Shown here: positions 25,895 through 35,655 of the stretch, in pieces | Layout: each line of letters begins with the position of its first letter | Numbering within the stretch: position 1 is the first letter of the stretch | Source: an uncultured Desulfovibrio sp. | Lineage (GTDB): Bacteria; Desulfobacterota; Desulfovibrionia; Desulfovibrionales; Desulfovibrionaceae | Reading direction: 5' to 3' | Length of the DNA stretch: 64,000 nt | Assembly (NCBI GenBank): GCA_900541395.1 | Contig: UQJT01000008.1 | Span: 25,056 to 89,055 of the forward strand | The notes under the pieces: model-generated | What the model was told of the DNA's origin: nothing | Databases searched by the model: none | Seen by the model: only the letters and a program-made list of their open reading frames with translations | Program-made: the position numbers and the translations under genes

Positions 25895-27484
25895 ATGAAG
25901 ACCGATCTCACGTTTAACGATATGGCCACCGAAGAAGGTCAGATGACCACGGTGGACGTGAGCAGCCTGAAAAAGCTTCCGGTGGACTTCCGCGAATTTC
26001 CGTGGAAGACCTACACCGACGCCCAGAAAAACGAATTCTGCTGTCTTCTGGACGACGTGGTCGCCCTGCAGATTCCCGTGCCCAAAACGCCCGAGGAAGA
26101 AGAGGAAATCGTCAACAAGTTTCTGGAGGGCGTGCGCAAGCTGTTCACCCCCGAAAACAACTGGACCTGCCTGGCCATGCTGGACACCAGCATGGAGTAC
26201 TGCGCGCAGTGCAACTCGTGTTCCGAGGCCTGTCACCTGTTCGAGGCGACCAACGGGCACGACATGTACCGGCCCAACTTCCGGTCCGAACTGTTCCGCC
26301 GCATTTACAAGCAGTACGTCAAAAAGGAGCCTCTGGCCAAATGGCGCTACGGCGACACGCTGCTCAACTGGCGCACCGTGGTCCGCCTGGCCGAACTGGC
26401 CTACCGTTGCAACCTGTGCCGCCGTTGCGCCCAGGTTTGCCCCATCGGCGTGGACAACGGCCTTATCGCGCGCGAACTGCGCAAGCTGTTCAGCCAGGAA
26501 TTGGGCTGGCACCCGCGTGAGCTGCACGAAAAGGGCACCATGCTCCAGCTTGAGGCCGGTTCCTCCACGGGCATGACCCCGGCCGTGGACATCGAAACCG
26601 TGGAATTCATCGACGAGGACTATGTCGAGTCCACGGGCTACGAGTTCAAAACCCCCTGGGACGTGGAAGGCGCCGACATCCTGCTGCTGCACAACGCCGG
26701 CGAAATGCTGGCCTGGCCCGACAACATCGCGGCTTTTTCGATCATTTTCGAGGCGGCGGGCCTGTCCTGGACCCTGAGCAGCGAAATCGCCGGGTACGAC
26801 TCGGTGAACTACGGCATCTTCTACGACGACGTGCAGGCCGCCCGTGTGGCCCTCAAACACGCCGAAGCGGCCAAAAAGCTGGGTGTGAAGCAGATTGTGC
26901 TCGGCGAATGCGGGCACGCCCACAAGGCCCTGTCCGTCATTGCCGACCGCATCCTGCCGCCGGAACTGAACATCCCGCGCGTGAGCTGCTTCCCCCTGTT
27001 GCGCGACATCGTGCTGAGCGGCAAGCTCAAGCTGGACCCCAGCCGCAACGACTTTCCGGTCACTCTGCACGACCCGTGCAACCTGGTGCGGCTCATGGGC
27101 GTGGTGCAGCCCCAGCGCGACGTGCTGAAGGCCGTTTGCCCCCAATTCCGCGAAATGACCCCGCACGGCGTGGACAACTACTGCTGCGGCGGCGGCAGCG
27201 GCTTTGCCATCATCACCCGCAACAACATCGAAGGCTGGCGCATGAACGTCACCGGCCGCAAAAAGATGGAGCAGATCTGCGGCGCGTTCTCGGACTGCCT
27301 GGGCCCCGAAACCAAAAAGTACGTGTGCGCCCCCTGTTCGAACTGCAAGGGGCAGATCCGCGAACTGCTGGAGCAGAACAACCTGCTCGAAAAGAATTCC
27401 ATCCGTTACGGCGGCCTGGTGGAACTTATCGTCAACGCCATGACCGACGTGAAGCCCGGCTTCATCAGTTGGGAAGAAGAATAG
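25895..27484 (+). CDS. DsrK/HmcF-like CCG-domain iron-sulfur protein
   Basis: A 529-residue cytoplasmic protein with [4Fe-4S] motifs C103-x2-C106-x2-C109-x3-C113 and C172-x2-C175-x2-C178-x3-C182. Two CCG-type sets follow (GECGHAH, HDPCNLVR, NYCCGGGSG, APCSNCKG), the heterodisulfide reductase HdrD-type catalytic cluster site. It is homologous to TmcB in this window but about 90 residues longer, mainly at the N-terminus. With the preceding cytochrome b it resembles DsrMK or HmcEF, yet no DsrJOP or Hmc cytochrome genes are adjacent. It may transfer quinol electrons to a thiol/disulfide carrier such as DsrC; that is inference. Confidence 0.88.
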   Translation: MKTDLTFNDMATEEGQMTTVDVSSLKKLPVDFREFPWKTYTDAQKNEFCCLLDDVVALQIPVPKTPEEEEEIVNKFLEGVRKLFTPENNWTCLAMLDTSMEYCAQCNSCSEACHLFEATNGHDMYRPNFRSELFRRIYKQYVKKEPLAKWRYGDTLLNWRTVVRLAELAYRCNLCRRCAQVCPIGVDNGLIARELRKLFSQELGWHPRELHEKGTMLQLEAGSSTGMTPAVDIETVEFIDEDYVESTGYEFKTPWDVEGADILLLHNAGEMLAWPDNIAAFSIIFEAAGLSWTLSSEIAGYDSVNYGIFYDDVQAARVALKHAEAAKKLGVKQIVLGECGHAHKALSVIADRILPPELNIPRVSCFPLLRDIVLSGKLKLDPSRNDFPVTLHDPCNLVRLMGVVQPQRDVLKAVCPQFREMTPHGVDNYCCGGGSGFAIITRNNIEGWRMNVTGRKKMEQICGAFSDCLGPETKKYVCAPCSNCKGQIRELLEQNNLLEKNSIRYGGLVELIVNAMTDVKPGFISWEEE

Positions 27485-27517
27485 CGCCCCGCGCGTCCGC
27501 GCGTCCGGCATGAACGA

Positions 27518-27550
27518 CCAAGCCCGGCGGAACCGTTCCGCCGGGCTTGG
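27518..27550 (+). terminator. Terminator-like hairpin
   Basis: A 15-bp perfect stem (27518-27532 with 27536-27550) and a CCG loop lie 33 bases after the CCG-domain gene. The T-rich tail is short (CTCGTTT), so termination may be partial. Confidence 0.7.
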
Positions 27551-27692
27551 CTCGTTTCGGAAGTCCGGAATTTCGCGGAGACGGGGAGAGGAGTCGGGAA
27601 CAGCGGAGAAGGGGCCGCGGAATCGGGCCGGGCTTTCGTCCCGAGGCTTTTTAGAGTAGGCTGCGGGCCAAGACGTCGGGCATGGGGGCGGT

Positions 27693-28442
27693 ATGGGACG
27701 ACGAGGAAAAAGCGGCGGGCGCAAACGCCGGGTGACTCGGCCGGCCGTTGCGGCAGGAGCGATCCTGCTGGCGGGGCTGGTCTTTTTTCCGGCCTTTGCC
27801 GTTCCGAGCGACGCCGAGCGGGAAGGGGACGGGCGGGCCCGGGCCGCCCTCGTGCTTTCCACCGGCGTTTTGGGCCTCCAGACCGAACTTCCGGCCGGGA
27901 ACAGCGGCGGAAACATCGAGAACAAGCGCGGAGAGAACCGGAACAAGTCGATGCCGTTCCCGCGTTTGTCCGAATCCGCGGCCCGCGCGTTGTTGTGGGG
28001 GAGCGTGGCCGTGGCGCTGGCGATCATCGCCTGCCATGCGGGGTCCAATCTGTGGAGTTTCAGCCGGTCGCGCCGCCTGGAAAGCGCGGGCGCGGACGAG
28101 GAGGCGTCTGCCGCGGCGGTCGCGCGCATGGATCGGGCCCAGGCGCGGGCGGACGAACTGGCCGACGCCGCCGACTACGCCGAGGCCATGCACCTTTTGC
28201 TGCTGCAAAGCGTGGGTGAATTGCGTCGCCGCCTTCACACGTCCATCGCCGTGTCGCTGACCAGCCGCGAGATTTTGTCCAACCTGGATTTGCCCCCCGG
28301 CGGACGGGAGAGTTTTGCCGATATCATCGAGCGTGTGGAGCTTTCCCACTTCGGCGGGCGCAAGCCGGGGCGCGAGGAATACAAAGCCTGCCGCCGCAGC
28401 TTTGAGGCGTTGACGGCGGCTCTTCGCCGGGGGGCGGCATGA
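27693..28442 (+). CDS. DUF4129-type membrane protein
   Basis: A 249-residue protein with two hydrophobic segments: residues about 18-36 (AVAAGAILLAGLVFFPAFA) and about 97-115 (ALLWGSVAVALAIIACHAG). The C-terminal domain reads SLTSREILSNLDL and then FADIIERVELSHFGGRKPGR followed by EEYKACRRSF. This is the DUF4129 pattern found in transglutaminase-like and MoxR-associated membrane operons. It overlaps the next gene by 4 bases (ATGA). It is the first of six tightly packed genes whose co-occurrence with MoxR and DUF58 is widespread, but function is unknown. The ribosome site is weak. Confidence 0.75.
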   Translation: MGRRGKSGGRKRRVTRPAVAAGAILLAGLVFFPAFAVPSDAEREGDGRARAALVLSTGVLGLQTELPAGNSGGNIENKRGENRNKSMPFPRLSESAARALLWGSVAVALAIIACHAGSNLWSFSRSRRLESAGADEEASAAAVARMDRAQARADELADAADYAEAMHLLLLQSVGELRRRLHTSIAVSLTSREILSNLDLPPGGRESFADIIERVELSHFGGRKPGREEYKACRRSFEALTAALRRGAA

Positions 28443-29710
28443 GGCGGGGGCCGTTTACCCGTTCCGCGCTGATTCTGCTGCTGACTTGCGGTCTGGCGCT
28501 TTTCGCGCTGTCCGTGCTGTTGCCCGCCTACGACGACGGGACGCCGGACCGGGGCGATACCGCGCGGGCCGGGACCTATTCCGTGTCCGCCATCGGCCAC
28601 GCCGGTGTGTACGATATGTTGCGCCGTCTCGATTTTCCGGTCAGTCGGGGCCGGGGCCATACTTTGGACATGGTGGGCGGCGGCACTCTGATGGTCATCG
28701 AACCCGACCCGTGGCGTCTGGACGACGAACTCGGCCCGCGTCTGCTGATGGAGGTGCCGAGCCTGGTGCTGGTGCTGCCCAAATGGCGGGGCGTGCCGGA
28801 CAAGCGGCATTCCGGCTGGGTGGGGGAGGTGCGGCCGGAGTCCTTGGACGCGGCGCGGCGGGTTCTGAGCCATGTGACGGGCGAGGGCGACGTGGCTCGC
28901 GTGGCGCGTCCCGCGGCCTGGACGGACAACGAGCTCGGCGTCGTTCCCGCCCTGCCGGAAGTGGTCCAGGTGGCGCGCTCGCCCGCGTTGCGGCCCGTGG
29001 TCGGCACGGCGGACGGCATGTTGGTGGGCGAACTGATCATGGACGAGGGCGACGACAATACGGTTTGGGTGCTGGCCGACCCCGACGTGATATCCAACCA
29101 CGGCCTGGGCAAGGGCGAAAACACGGCCTTTGTGCTGGCCCTGTTGCGCCGTGCGCGGGGCGCGGAGCGGGAAGCCGCCCGCGCGCCCCTGGTGTTTGAC
29201 GAAAGCGTCCACGGTTTTCGCGCGGCCGAGCGGTCCGGAATTTCGTGGCTGTTCCGTTTCCCGTACGGCATCGTCACCGGCCTGACGGGGCTGTCGGCCC
29301 TGCTGGCGTTTCTGGCCGGGGCCGGGCGTTTCGGCGCGCCGCTTGCGCCCGGGCGCGCTCCGGACTTCGGCAAGGCCCGGCTGATCGCCAACGGAGCGCG
29401 CCTGCTCGACTACGCCGGGCATCACGACGAGGTGCTGCGCCGTTACGCGCGCCGGACCGTGCGCGCGGCGGCCCGCGCCCTGCACGCGCCGCCGGGGCTG
29501 GAGGCCGAGGCCCTGACTGCCTGGCTGGACCGGGTGGGCGCGGCGCGCGGCGCGCGCGATTCGTGCTCCGACCTGATGCGGCGGGTCGCCAACCTCAAAC
29601 CCGGCGATCCCCGGTCGCTGCCCCGGCTGTTCGCCTGCGCCTGTGCCGTTCATCGCTGGAAGGGAGAAATCACGCATGGAATTTCAAGCGCCCCCGGGCG
29701 TCGTCGCTGA
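28439..29710 (+). CDS. DUF4350-type membrane protein
   Basis: A 423-residue protein. It has an N-terminal membrane helix (residues 9-28) and a periplasmic-looking domain with [20 protein letters not shown] and a [20 protein letters not shown] segment, both DUF4350 features related to the GATase-like fold. A second helix is near residue 275-298 ([21 protein letters not shown]), and a helical cytoplasmic tail follows. It overlaps the upstream gene by 4 bases and the MoxR gene by 35. In this family it accompanies MoxR, DUF58 and DUF4129 proteins, possibly in assembling or guarding an envelope complex; no activity is known. Confidence 0.75.
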   Translation: MRRGPFTRSALILLLTCGLALFALSVLLPAYDDGTPDRGDTARAGTYSVSAIGHAGVYDMLRRLDFPVSRGRGHTLDMVGGGTLMVIEPDPWRLDDELGPRLLMEVPSLVLVLPKWRGVPDKRHSGWVGEVRPESLDAARRVLSHVTGEGDVARVARPAAWTDNELGVVPALPEVVQVARSPALRPVVGTADGMLVGELIMDEGDDNTVWVLADPDVISNHGLGKGENTAFVLALLRRARGAEREAARAPLVFDESVHGFRAAERSGISWLFRFPYGIVTGLTGLSALLAFLAGAGRFGAPLAPGRAPDFGKARLIANGARLLDYAGHHDEVLRRYARRTVRAAARALHAPPGLEAEALTAWLDRVGAARGARDSCSDLMRRVANLKPGDPRSLPRLFACACAVHRWKGEITHGISSAPGRRR

Positions 29711-30635
29711 CCGCATCCGGTCCGAGGTGGGCAAGGCCGTCGTCGGCCAGGAAGACGCGGTCGATCTGATGCTCGCCGCCCTGCTGTGCGGCGGGCATGT
29801 GCTGTTGGAAGGCGTCCCCGGCACGGGCAAGACCTTTCTGGCTCAGGCCTTCGCCCTATGTCTCGATTTGCGGTTCGGGCGCATCCAGTTCACCCCCGAT
29901 CTGATGCCCGGCGACGTGCTGGGCACCAATTTGTTCAATTTTCAGACCAATTCCTTTGTTCTGACCCAGGGGCCCATTTTCACGCAGATTCTGCTGGCCG
30001 ACGAAATCAACCGCACCCCGCCCAAAACTCAGGCCGCCCTGTTGCAGGCCATGAACGAGCGGTCGGTCACCATCGACAGGCAAACCCATCCTCTGGGCGA
30101 GGAATTTATGGTGGTGGCCACCCAGAACCCCATCGAGCAGCAGGGCACCTATCCTTTGCCCGAAGCCCAGTTGGACCGCTTTTTGTTTAAAATCGTCGTC
30201 GACTACGCCTCGGAGGATGAGGAACGCGAGATTGTCCGGCGCTACGGGCATTATTCGGCCATGCCCCGGCCGGCCGATTTCGGCCTGCGTCCCGTGGTCG
30301 CGCGGGAGGAACTGGCCGAGGCCCGCGCGCTGACGGCGGGCATCAGGCTGACCGAGCCCCTGGTGGAGTATATCGTGGACCTCATCCGGGCCACACGGCG
30401 ACACCCGGCCATCGAGACCGGGGCGTCCGCCCGCGCCGCCACTATGATGGCGGCCGCCGCCCGGGCCTACGCCGCCGTGTGCGGCCGCGACTTCGTCATC
30501 CCCGACGACGTGAAGCGGCTGGCCGTGCCGCTGTTGCGGCACCGGGTGGTCATGACTCCGGCCGCCGACATCGAGGGCATAGGCAGCGAACAGGCCCTGC
30601 GCGACATCATCGACCAGACGGCGGCCCCCCGATGA
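29676..30635 (+). CDS. MoxR-family AAA+ ATPase
   Basis: A 319-residue AAA+ chaperone-like ATPase. Walker A is GVPGTGKT (about residues 47-54), Walker [16 protein letters not shown], sensor 1 [20 protein letters not shown], and the C-terminal lid ends [16 protein letters not shown]. MoxR proteins remodel or activate partner proteins, commonly those with von Willebrand A-like domains such as the DUF58 protein next to it. The start at 29676 follows GGAAGGGAG; a TTG-type upstream frame exists but is not needed. The stop overlaps the DUF58 start by 4 bases. Confidence 0.93.
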   Translation: MEFQAPPGVVADRIRSEVGKAVVGQEDAVDLMLAALLCGGHVLLEGVPGTGKTFLAQAFALCLDLRFGRIQFTPDLMPGDVLGTNLFNFQTNSFVLTQGPIFTQILLADEINRTPPKTQAALLQAMNERSVTIDRQTHPLGEEFMVVATQNPIEQQGTYPLPEAQLDRFLFKIVVDYASEDEEREIVRRYGHYSAMPRPADFGLRPVVAREELAEARALTAGIRLTEPLVEYIVDLIRATRRHPAIETGASARAATMMAAAARAYAAVCGRDFVIPDDVKRLAVPLLRHRVVMTPAADIEGIGSEQALRDIIDQTAAPR

Positions 30636-31984
30636 AATCTGACGACCCGGTCGGGCGGCGGCCTTTGCGCGGGTCCGTGCGCCCCACGGTCCGGGCCGCG
30701 GCCTGCTTCGCCCTGTCCGTCCCGGCGGCGCTGCTGCTGATCGCCGGTCGGCCCGAATGGTGGTATGTTTCGCTGTACTGGCCCGCGGCGGTTCTGGCCC
30801 TGTCGGCGGCCGACATGCTTATGGTTCTGCCCGGCCGCCGTCTGGGGCTTGAGGTTCAGACGCCGGGCAGACTGTCCGTGGGGCAGAGCGGCGGCGTGCG
30901 CCTGAGCCTGAAGGCCGAAGGCCGGACTCCGCCCGCCGCCGTCGAAGCCCGGCTGGAACTGGACGGCGCCCCCGCCGAATCGGCGTCCGTCCGGGCGGCC
31001 TGGGGCGACGGATCGCTGAATCTGATCTTGCCGCTGACGCCCCGCCGCCGGGGGCGGACGCTGGTGCGGGCGGTGTGGACGCGCTGGCGCGGGCCGCTGG
31101 GACTGGTGGAAGTGCGCCGCCGCTGCGAACGGGAGGACGCCATCGACGTGACGCCCGACGTGTGCGGCATCCACGAGGAGGTGTTGCGTTTTTTCGCCAG
31201 GGACGCCGTGTACGGCCTTAAAAGCCAGAATCTGCGGGGCGAGGGGACGGAGTTCGACACCCTGCGCGAGTTCACGCCGGGCATGGACAGTCGCTTCATC
31301 GACTGGAAGCACTCGGCGCGCCACCGCAAGCTGCTCAGCAAGGAATTCCGGCAGGAGCGCAACCATCAGATTGTGCTCGGCTTCGACACCGGCCACCTGA
31401 TGCTGGAGCCCGTGGACGGCGTGTCGAGGTTGGACCACGCCATCCGGGCGGGCCTGCTGCTGGGCTTGGTTTCGCTGCGCGGGGGCGATCTGGTGGGCGG
31501 CTGCGGCTTTGACGCCCGCTTCCGCCACTTCCTTCGGCCCGGGCGGGGCATGCCGCATTTCGCCCGCTTCCAGCGTTTTACGGCCGGGCTGGACTACGGC
31601 GTCGAGGAGACGAATTTCACCCTGGCCCTGGCCGAACTCAACGCCCGCCTGCAACGCCGCGCTCTCATCGTGCTGTTTACCGAATTTGTGGATACCGTGT
31701 CGGCGGAACTGCTGGCGGAAAGCCTGCAATGGATGGTCCGGCGGCATGTGGTGGTATGCGTCACTTTGCGCGACCCCCTGTTGACCAGACTGTGGGAGGC
31801 CCGGCCCGACACGTTCGACGACGTGGCCCGGGCGGTCATCGCCGACGATTTTTTGCGGGAACGCTCCATCGTTCTGGAACGCATCGCCCGTTTGGGCGTG
31901 CATTGCCTGGAAGCCCCCGCGAACGGGCTTTCCACGGCGCTGCTCAACCGCTATATGCTGATCAAGCGGAAAGGATGGCTGTGA
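30632..31984 (+). CDS. DUF58 protein (vWA-like)
   Basis: A 450-residue protein with two N-terminal membrane helices (about residues 22-38 and 45-65). A beta-rich domain follows, then the DUF58 signature [20 protein letters not shown] near residue 210. After it comes a vWA-like core with LGFDTGHLM in place of the usual metal-site DxSxS, so metal binding may be degenerate. It starts inside the MoxR stop (ATGA) and ends inside the next start (TGATG), strong evidence for translational coupling. It is the probable client of the MoxR ATPase. Confidence 0.88.
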   Translation: MKSDDPVGRRPLRGSVRPTVRAAACFALSVPAALLLIAGRPEWWYVSLYWPAAVLALSAADMLMVLPGRRLGLEVQTPGRLSVGQSGGVRLSLKAEGRTPPAAVEARLELDGAPAESASVRAAWGDGSLNLILPLTPRRRGRTLVRAVWTRWRGPLGLVEVRRRCEREDAIDVTPDVCGIHEEVLRFFARDAVYGLKSQNLRGEGTEFDTLREFTPGMDSRFIDWKHSARHRKLLSKEFRQERNHQIVLGFDTGHLMLEPVDGVSRLDHAIRAGLLLGLVSLRGGDLVGGCGFDARFRHFLRPGRGMPHFARFQRFTAGLDYGVEETNFTLALAELNARLQRRALIVLFTEFVDTVSAELLAESLQWMVRRHVVVCVTLRDPLLTRLWEARPDTFDDVARAVIADDFLRERSIVLERIARLGVHCLEAPANGLSTALLNRYMLIKRKGWL

Positions 31985-33084
31985 TGACAAACCCGTCCCC
32001 GGAATTCTCCCGCCCCCCGGACCGCGATCCGGCGGCAACGGCGGAAAGCGACCGCGCCGTCCCGGCGGACCGCGGCCTCAAACTGCGCAGCGCCGAATTC
32101 CGCAAGGGGCGCGAGCCCGGGTGGAGGGAACTGGACGAACTGGTAAGCCGGGCGGAGCGGCGGGGCATCGCCTCCCTGTCGGCGGACGAGGCGCAGCGCC
32201 TGCCCCTGCTGTACCGGTCGGCCATGTCGTCCCTGGCCGTGGCCCGGGCCGTCGCTCTTGATCGCAATTTGCTCCTGTATCTGGAAAACCTGGCCTTGCG
32301 CGCCTACCTGACCGTGTACGGACCGCGCACCGGCGTGCTGGAAAACCTGGAAGAATTTTTTCGGCGGGGCTTTCCCCGGTCCGTGCGGGCCCTGCGCCGG
32401 CATATGGCCCTTGTGTTCGGCGCGTTGCTGGTCGGAGTTGCGGCGGGCTATCTGCTGGTGCGCGCCGACCTGAACAATTTTCACCTGCTGGTGCCGGAAT
32501 ACCTGGCCGGGGGCCGGGGGCCGGGCAGTTCCCGGGCCGATCTGCTGGAAGGCGAACTGTTCGCGCCCTGGCCCGGCTTTCTCCATACTTTTGTGGTGTT
32601 CGCCAACGCGCTGTTCCGGCATAACGCCCTGGTGGGTCTGCTCAGTTTCGGCCTGGGCTTCGCCTTCGGCGTTCCCACTCTTATCCTGTTCGTGAGCAAC
32701 GGCCTTACCCTGGGGGCGTTCGTCGCGCTGCACGCCGCGCACGGGCTGACCGTGGACTTTCTGGGCTGGCTGGCCGTCCACGGCGTGACGGAAATTCTGG
32801 CCCTGGTCCTGTGCGGGGCGGCCGGGCTGGCGGTGGCGGAAAAGATATTGTTCCCCGGCCCGCTGACGCGTCTGGAAAGTCTGGCCGTTCACGGCCGCCG
32901 GGCCGCGGGCGTGGCGGCCGGGGCCGTGGGTCTGTTTTTTGTGGCGGGGGTGCTGGAAGGGGGCTTTCGCCAATGGATCGACAACACGCCCGGGCGTTTC
33001 GCCTTCGCCCTGGTCACCGCGCTGGCGTGGCTGGCGTATTTCGGCCTGAGCGGCAGGGAGAAGGGACATGGCCGTCACCCATGA
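31984..33084 (+). CDS. SpoIIM-family membrane protein
   Basis: A 366-residue protein with a hydrophilic first third and five or six membrane helices afterwards (for example LVFGALLVGVAAGYLLV, ALVGLLSFGLGFAFGVPTLI, VTEILALVLCGAAGLAVA). This is the SpoIIM domain arrangement. In endospore formers SpoIIM takes part in septal peptidoglycan remodelling; here there is no sporulation context, and such proteins are commonly encoded with MoxR, DUF58 and RDD genes. Its start shares one base with the DUF58 stop, and its end overlaps the RDD gene by 17 bases. Confidence 0.85.
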   Translation: MTNPSPEFSRPPDRDPAATAESDRAVPADRGLKLRSAEFRKGREPGWRELDELVSRAERRGIASLSADEAQRLPLLYRSAMSSLAVARAVALDRNLLLYLENLALRAYLTVYGPRTGVLENLEEFFRRGFPRSVRALRRHMALVFGALLVGVAAGYLLVRADLNNFHLLVPEYLAGGRGPGSSRADLLEGELFAPWPGFLHTFVVFANALFRHNALVGLLSFGLGFAFGVPTLILFVSNGLTLGAFVALHAAHGLTVDFLGWLAVHGVTEILALVLCGAAGLAVAEKILFPGPLTRLESLAVHGRRAAGVAAGAVGLFFVAGVLEGGFRQWIDNTPGRFAFALVTALAWLAYFGLSGREKGHGRHP

Positions 33085-33967
33085 TCGGTTGGGCGAACTG
33101 CTCGAGGGCGTCCGGCGCGGTCGCCGGGTCCTCGTCAGCCCCGAGGGCGTGCCCTTGGACATCCGGGTGGCGGGGCACGGCGAACGCCTGACCGCCTTTG
33201 TCCTGGACATGCTGTTCCTGGGGGCCGCCGTGCTCGTTCTTTATCTGCTGCTGGTGCCGCTTCTGTTTTCCGGCCTTAATTTCGAACTGGGCGCAACCTT
33301 TCTTCTGTTTGCGGCCTTTGTCGTGCGCAACCTGTATTTTTTGCATTTTGAACTGGCCTGGCAGGGTCGCACGCCCGGCAAGCGTATCTGCGGGCTGCGG
33401 GTCATCAGCCGCGGGGGCGGCGAGTTGACGCCCGCGGCGGTCATCGCCCGCAACCTGACGCGGGAGGTGGAAATTTTCGTGCCGCTCGGCGTGGTTCTCG
33501 GCGTGGGGCTGGGGGCGGACTCCGGCGGCCGTCTGGCGCTGCTGGGCTGGCTCCTGTGCATCAGCGCCCTGCCCCTGTTCAACCGCGATCATCTGCGCGC
33601 CGGGGATCTGATCGGCGGCACCCTGGTCATTTCCATGCCCCGGCGGACGCTGCTCGACGATTTGACGGACGGGGAGCCCGCGCCCGGGCGTTATGCCTTC
33701 AGCGCCGCGCAACTGGCGGTGTACGGGACCTTTGAACTCCAGGTGCTGGAAGAACTGTTGCGACGTCCGGAGATCGGAGATGAAAACACGCTTGTCGAGG
33801 CCTGCGCCAAAATCCGTCGCAAAACAGGTTGGAAGGGCGAAGTGCCCCCGTCGGAGGCGCGCCGTTTTCTTGCCGCGTTTTACGCCGCTCAGCGGGCCGA
33901 ACTGGAACGCGGCCGGGTGATGGGCAGAACCAAGGCCGACAAGACGGACCCCGGCGGACCGATGTGA
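33068..33967 (+). CDS. RDD-family membrane protein
   Basis: A 299-residue protein whose N-terminal half carries the RDD domain. ERLTAFVLDMLFLGAAVLVL begins helix 1 (the second Arg and Asp of the RDD motif appear as R..AFVLD), helix 2 is near residue 70-95, and AWQGRTPGKRICGLRVIS follows, the most conserved RDD segment. A third helix is near residue 150-170. The C-terminal 90 residues are cytoplasmic and charged. It is the last gene of the six-gene MoxR operon. RDD proteins are suggested to be transporters or envelope factors; the role here is unknown. Confidence 0.87.
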   Translation: MAVTHDRLGELLEGVRRGRRVLVSPEGVPLDIRVAGHGERLTAFVLDMLFLGAAVLVLYLLLVPLLFSGLNFELGATFLLFAAFVVRNLYFLHFELAWQGRTPGKRICGLRVISRGGGELTPAAVIARNLTREVEIFVPLGVVLGVGLGADSGGRLALLGWLLCISALPLFNRDHLRAGDLIGGTLVISMPRRTLLDDLTDGEPAPGRYAFSAAQLAVYGTFELQVLEELLRRPEIGDENTLVEACAKIRRKTGWKGEVPPSEARRFLAAFYAAQRAELERGRVMGRTKADKTDPGGPM

Positions 33968-34012
33968 CGGCGCGGGGCGCTCCGACCCGCGTTCCCTCCC
34001 GGCCGGAACGGA

Positions 34013-34735
34013 TTAATCAAACACGTCCACCAGGTTGTCGAGGGTCAACCCTTCTTTGACGCCCCGCAGATCGTAATAGATGATGGTCGTCATGACTTCC
34101 TGAAATGCGGTGAGGATGGCGACCGGCGGGATGGAAAACGCGATGATCGCCACGAAGTTGTCGGTCAGCAGCGTCGCCATAAAAACGGCGGCCGCGTATA
34201 GAATCAAACCTGCGATGACGGTGAGCAGTATCAGGCCGAACACGGGCCAGCGGTAGCCCTTGGTCAGCCGCGCGCTGCGGGACAGGCTGGAGAGGGGGCC
34301 GAGGCGTTCGAGCACGCAGGCGGGCACGACGAGCGACCACAGGCACATGAGGATGAGGCCGGGAATGAGCAGCAGCATGAAGCCGAGCACCATGCCCATG
34401 CCTGTCAGCAAAGAGGCCAGCAGCAGGGGAAAAAAGCGGGTCAGCCCGCGCGTCAGGGCTTCCCCGATGCCCGCGTGGCGGCCGCCCAGTTCCTGAAAGA
34501 CCGCATAGGCGACGGCCCCCGACAGGATCAACCCCATCACTGCGTCCGCCACCTGGCCCAGCGCCAGGGCGAGCGGCACCCCCGGCAGCAGAAATTCGGG
34601 TATCGCGGCCAGCACGGCTGCCGTCAGCGTCAGTCCGAGGCTGATCCCCGGCACCTTCCACATGGTCTGCCATGAACGGTTGAGGACGGAGGCGACCGAA
34701 AACTGAGTCGCGGCAAGGAACGGCGTTTCTGCCAT
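34013..34735 (-). CDS. YciC-like multi-pass membrane protein
   Basis: A 240-residue protein with six likely membrane helices. The central segment LLLIPGLILMCLWSLVVPAC and then VLERLGPLSSLSRSARLTKG resembles YciC/glycerophosphodiester-phosphodiesterase membrane-domain proteins, which share the P-G-L-x-L-x-x-R/W-W...P...E..G...AL.RS..L..G pattern. The start at 34735 was chosen because the upstream extension (to 34912) is Arg/Ser-rich and unlike the family. It is convergent with the RDD gene (45 bases between stops) and otherwise alone. Function is not known. Confidence 0.7.
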   Translation of the reverse strand: MAETPFLAATQFSVASVLNRSWQTMWKVPGISLGLTLTAAVLAAIPEFLLPGVPLALALGQVADAVMGLILSGAVAYAVFQELGGRHAGIGEALTRGLTRFFPLLLASLLTGMGMVLGFMLLLIPGLILMCLWSLVVPACVLERLGPLSSLSRSARLTKGYRWPVFGLILLTVIAGLILYAAAVFMATLLTDNFVAIIAFSIPPVAILTAFQEVMTTIIYYDLRGVKEGLTLDNLVDVFD

Positions 34736-35049
34736 GACGTTCTCCAGACGGCGTGAAGGGGCGGAGGCGGAACGCCGCGCGCCTGTTATCCTTATGACTG
34801 GAGATAGCGCGCCGGGCGCGTCCCTGTCAATCGACCTCGTCGCCGGACCGCGCGAGGGCCGTTTCGGAATTGTTCGGGAAAAAGAGGACATCATGGCGTC
34901 ACTTGTTGACAATGAATTTTGTTTTCAATATAGGAAGTTTTCCTTTGCGTCGCCGGAGGCGTACTTTCCGTTGACCTCCGCCGCCGGGCGAGCGCCGGGG
35001 CGACCCCGCGCAAACCTCGCGCTTCGCAAAGAAAAAAGAAGGAAAGGTC
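34736..35049 (+). promoter_or_regulatory. Intergenic region with sigma-70 promoter (34906-34934)
   Basis: This 314-base gap lies between divergent genes. TTGACA (34906-34911), 17 bases, TATAGG (34929-34934) is a near-consensus promoter reading toward the FmdE-like/ABC operon, in a short AT-rich patch. The 115-base leader after it is GC-rich and could fold, but no known riboswitch was recognised. Confidence 0.75.
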
Positions 35050-35655
35050 TTGAACAACGATATAGTTCCCCGCGACGAGTCGCGGGAATGCATCCCCGGT
35101 CTGCTCGCCCCGTCGGAGTGGGTGGAGCCGCGCCTGATCGTCCTGGACCAGGGGCGGCGGGTAAGCTTTCACATCGCGGACGCCCTCCGCTACCACGGCC
35201 TGGAGTCGGTGGGCGGCGTAATTCTCGGTTTTCGTCTGGCGCAGCGGGCGCTGGCCGAACTGTCCCCGGACGGCCCGGCGGAACGGCGCGAACTGGCGTT
35301 GTTCACCTCGTTTCCGGGCTATGGCGCGCGCGACGCGCTGGAACTGATCACGCGCATGGTCAGCGACGGCCGCTATGCGGTCGACCCTTCCTTTGTCGAC
35401 GAGAGGGCATCCGAGGGCGTGACGGGCCGCTGTTATTTCCGTTTTTCTCTGCGGGGGAAAAGCCTGGAACTGTCGCCGCCGCCCGGCGTGCCGAACGCCG
35501 ATTTTCTCCGGTACGGCCGGGCCGGCAAAACCGCCCCGTCCGATCCCGTCGCCAAGGCGGACATCGCCCGGCGCTGGACACAGGCCAAGTTCGATCTGGC
35601 CAATCTGCTGCTTGCCACGGACTGCCGCGCGGCCCTCAGGGTTCTGGAGCCATGA
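35050..35655 (+). CDS. FmdE-like protein A
   Basis: A 201-residue protein starting at TTG with an AAGGA site. Residues about 45-70 read DALRYHGLESVGGVILGFRL. This recalls the FmdE motif FHGHxCPG...G.R.A, but lacks the metal-binding His/Cys after the first His-Gly. GARDALELITRMVSDGR and GRCYFRFSLRGKSLELS follow as in FmdE-like folds. It is related to the gene at 38070 (shared LSP-x-P-x-RREL, FPG-G-xDxxExI and the FRxxGK/FKIGYRG regions). The two bracket an ABC importer, and this gene overlaps the permease start by 4 bases, so it belongs to the same operon. Substrate and activity are unknown. Confidence 0.7.
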   Translation: MNNDIVPRDESRECIPGLLAPSEWVEPRLIVLDQGRRVSFHIADALRYHGLESVGGVILGFRLAQRALAELSPDGPAERRELALFTSFPGYGARDALELITRMVSDGRYAVDPSFVDERASEGVTGRCYFRFSLRGKSLELSPPPGVPNADFLRYGRAGKTAPSDPVAKADIARRWTQAKFDLANLLLATDCRAALRVLEP

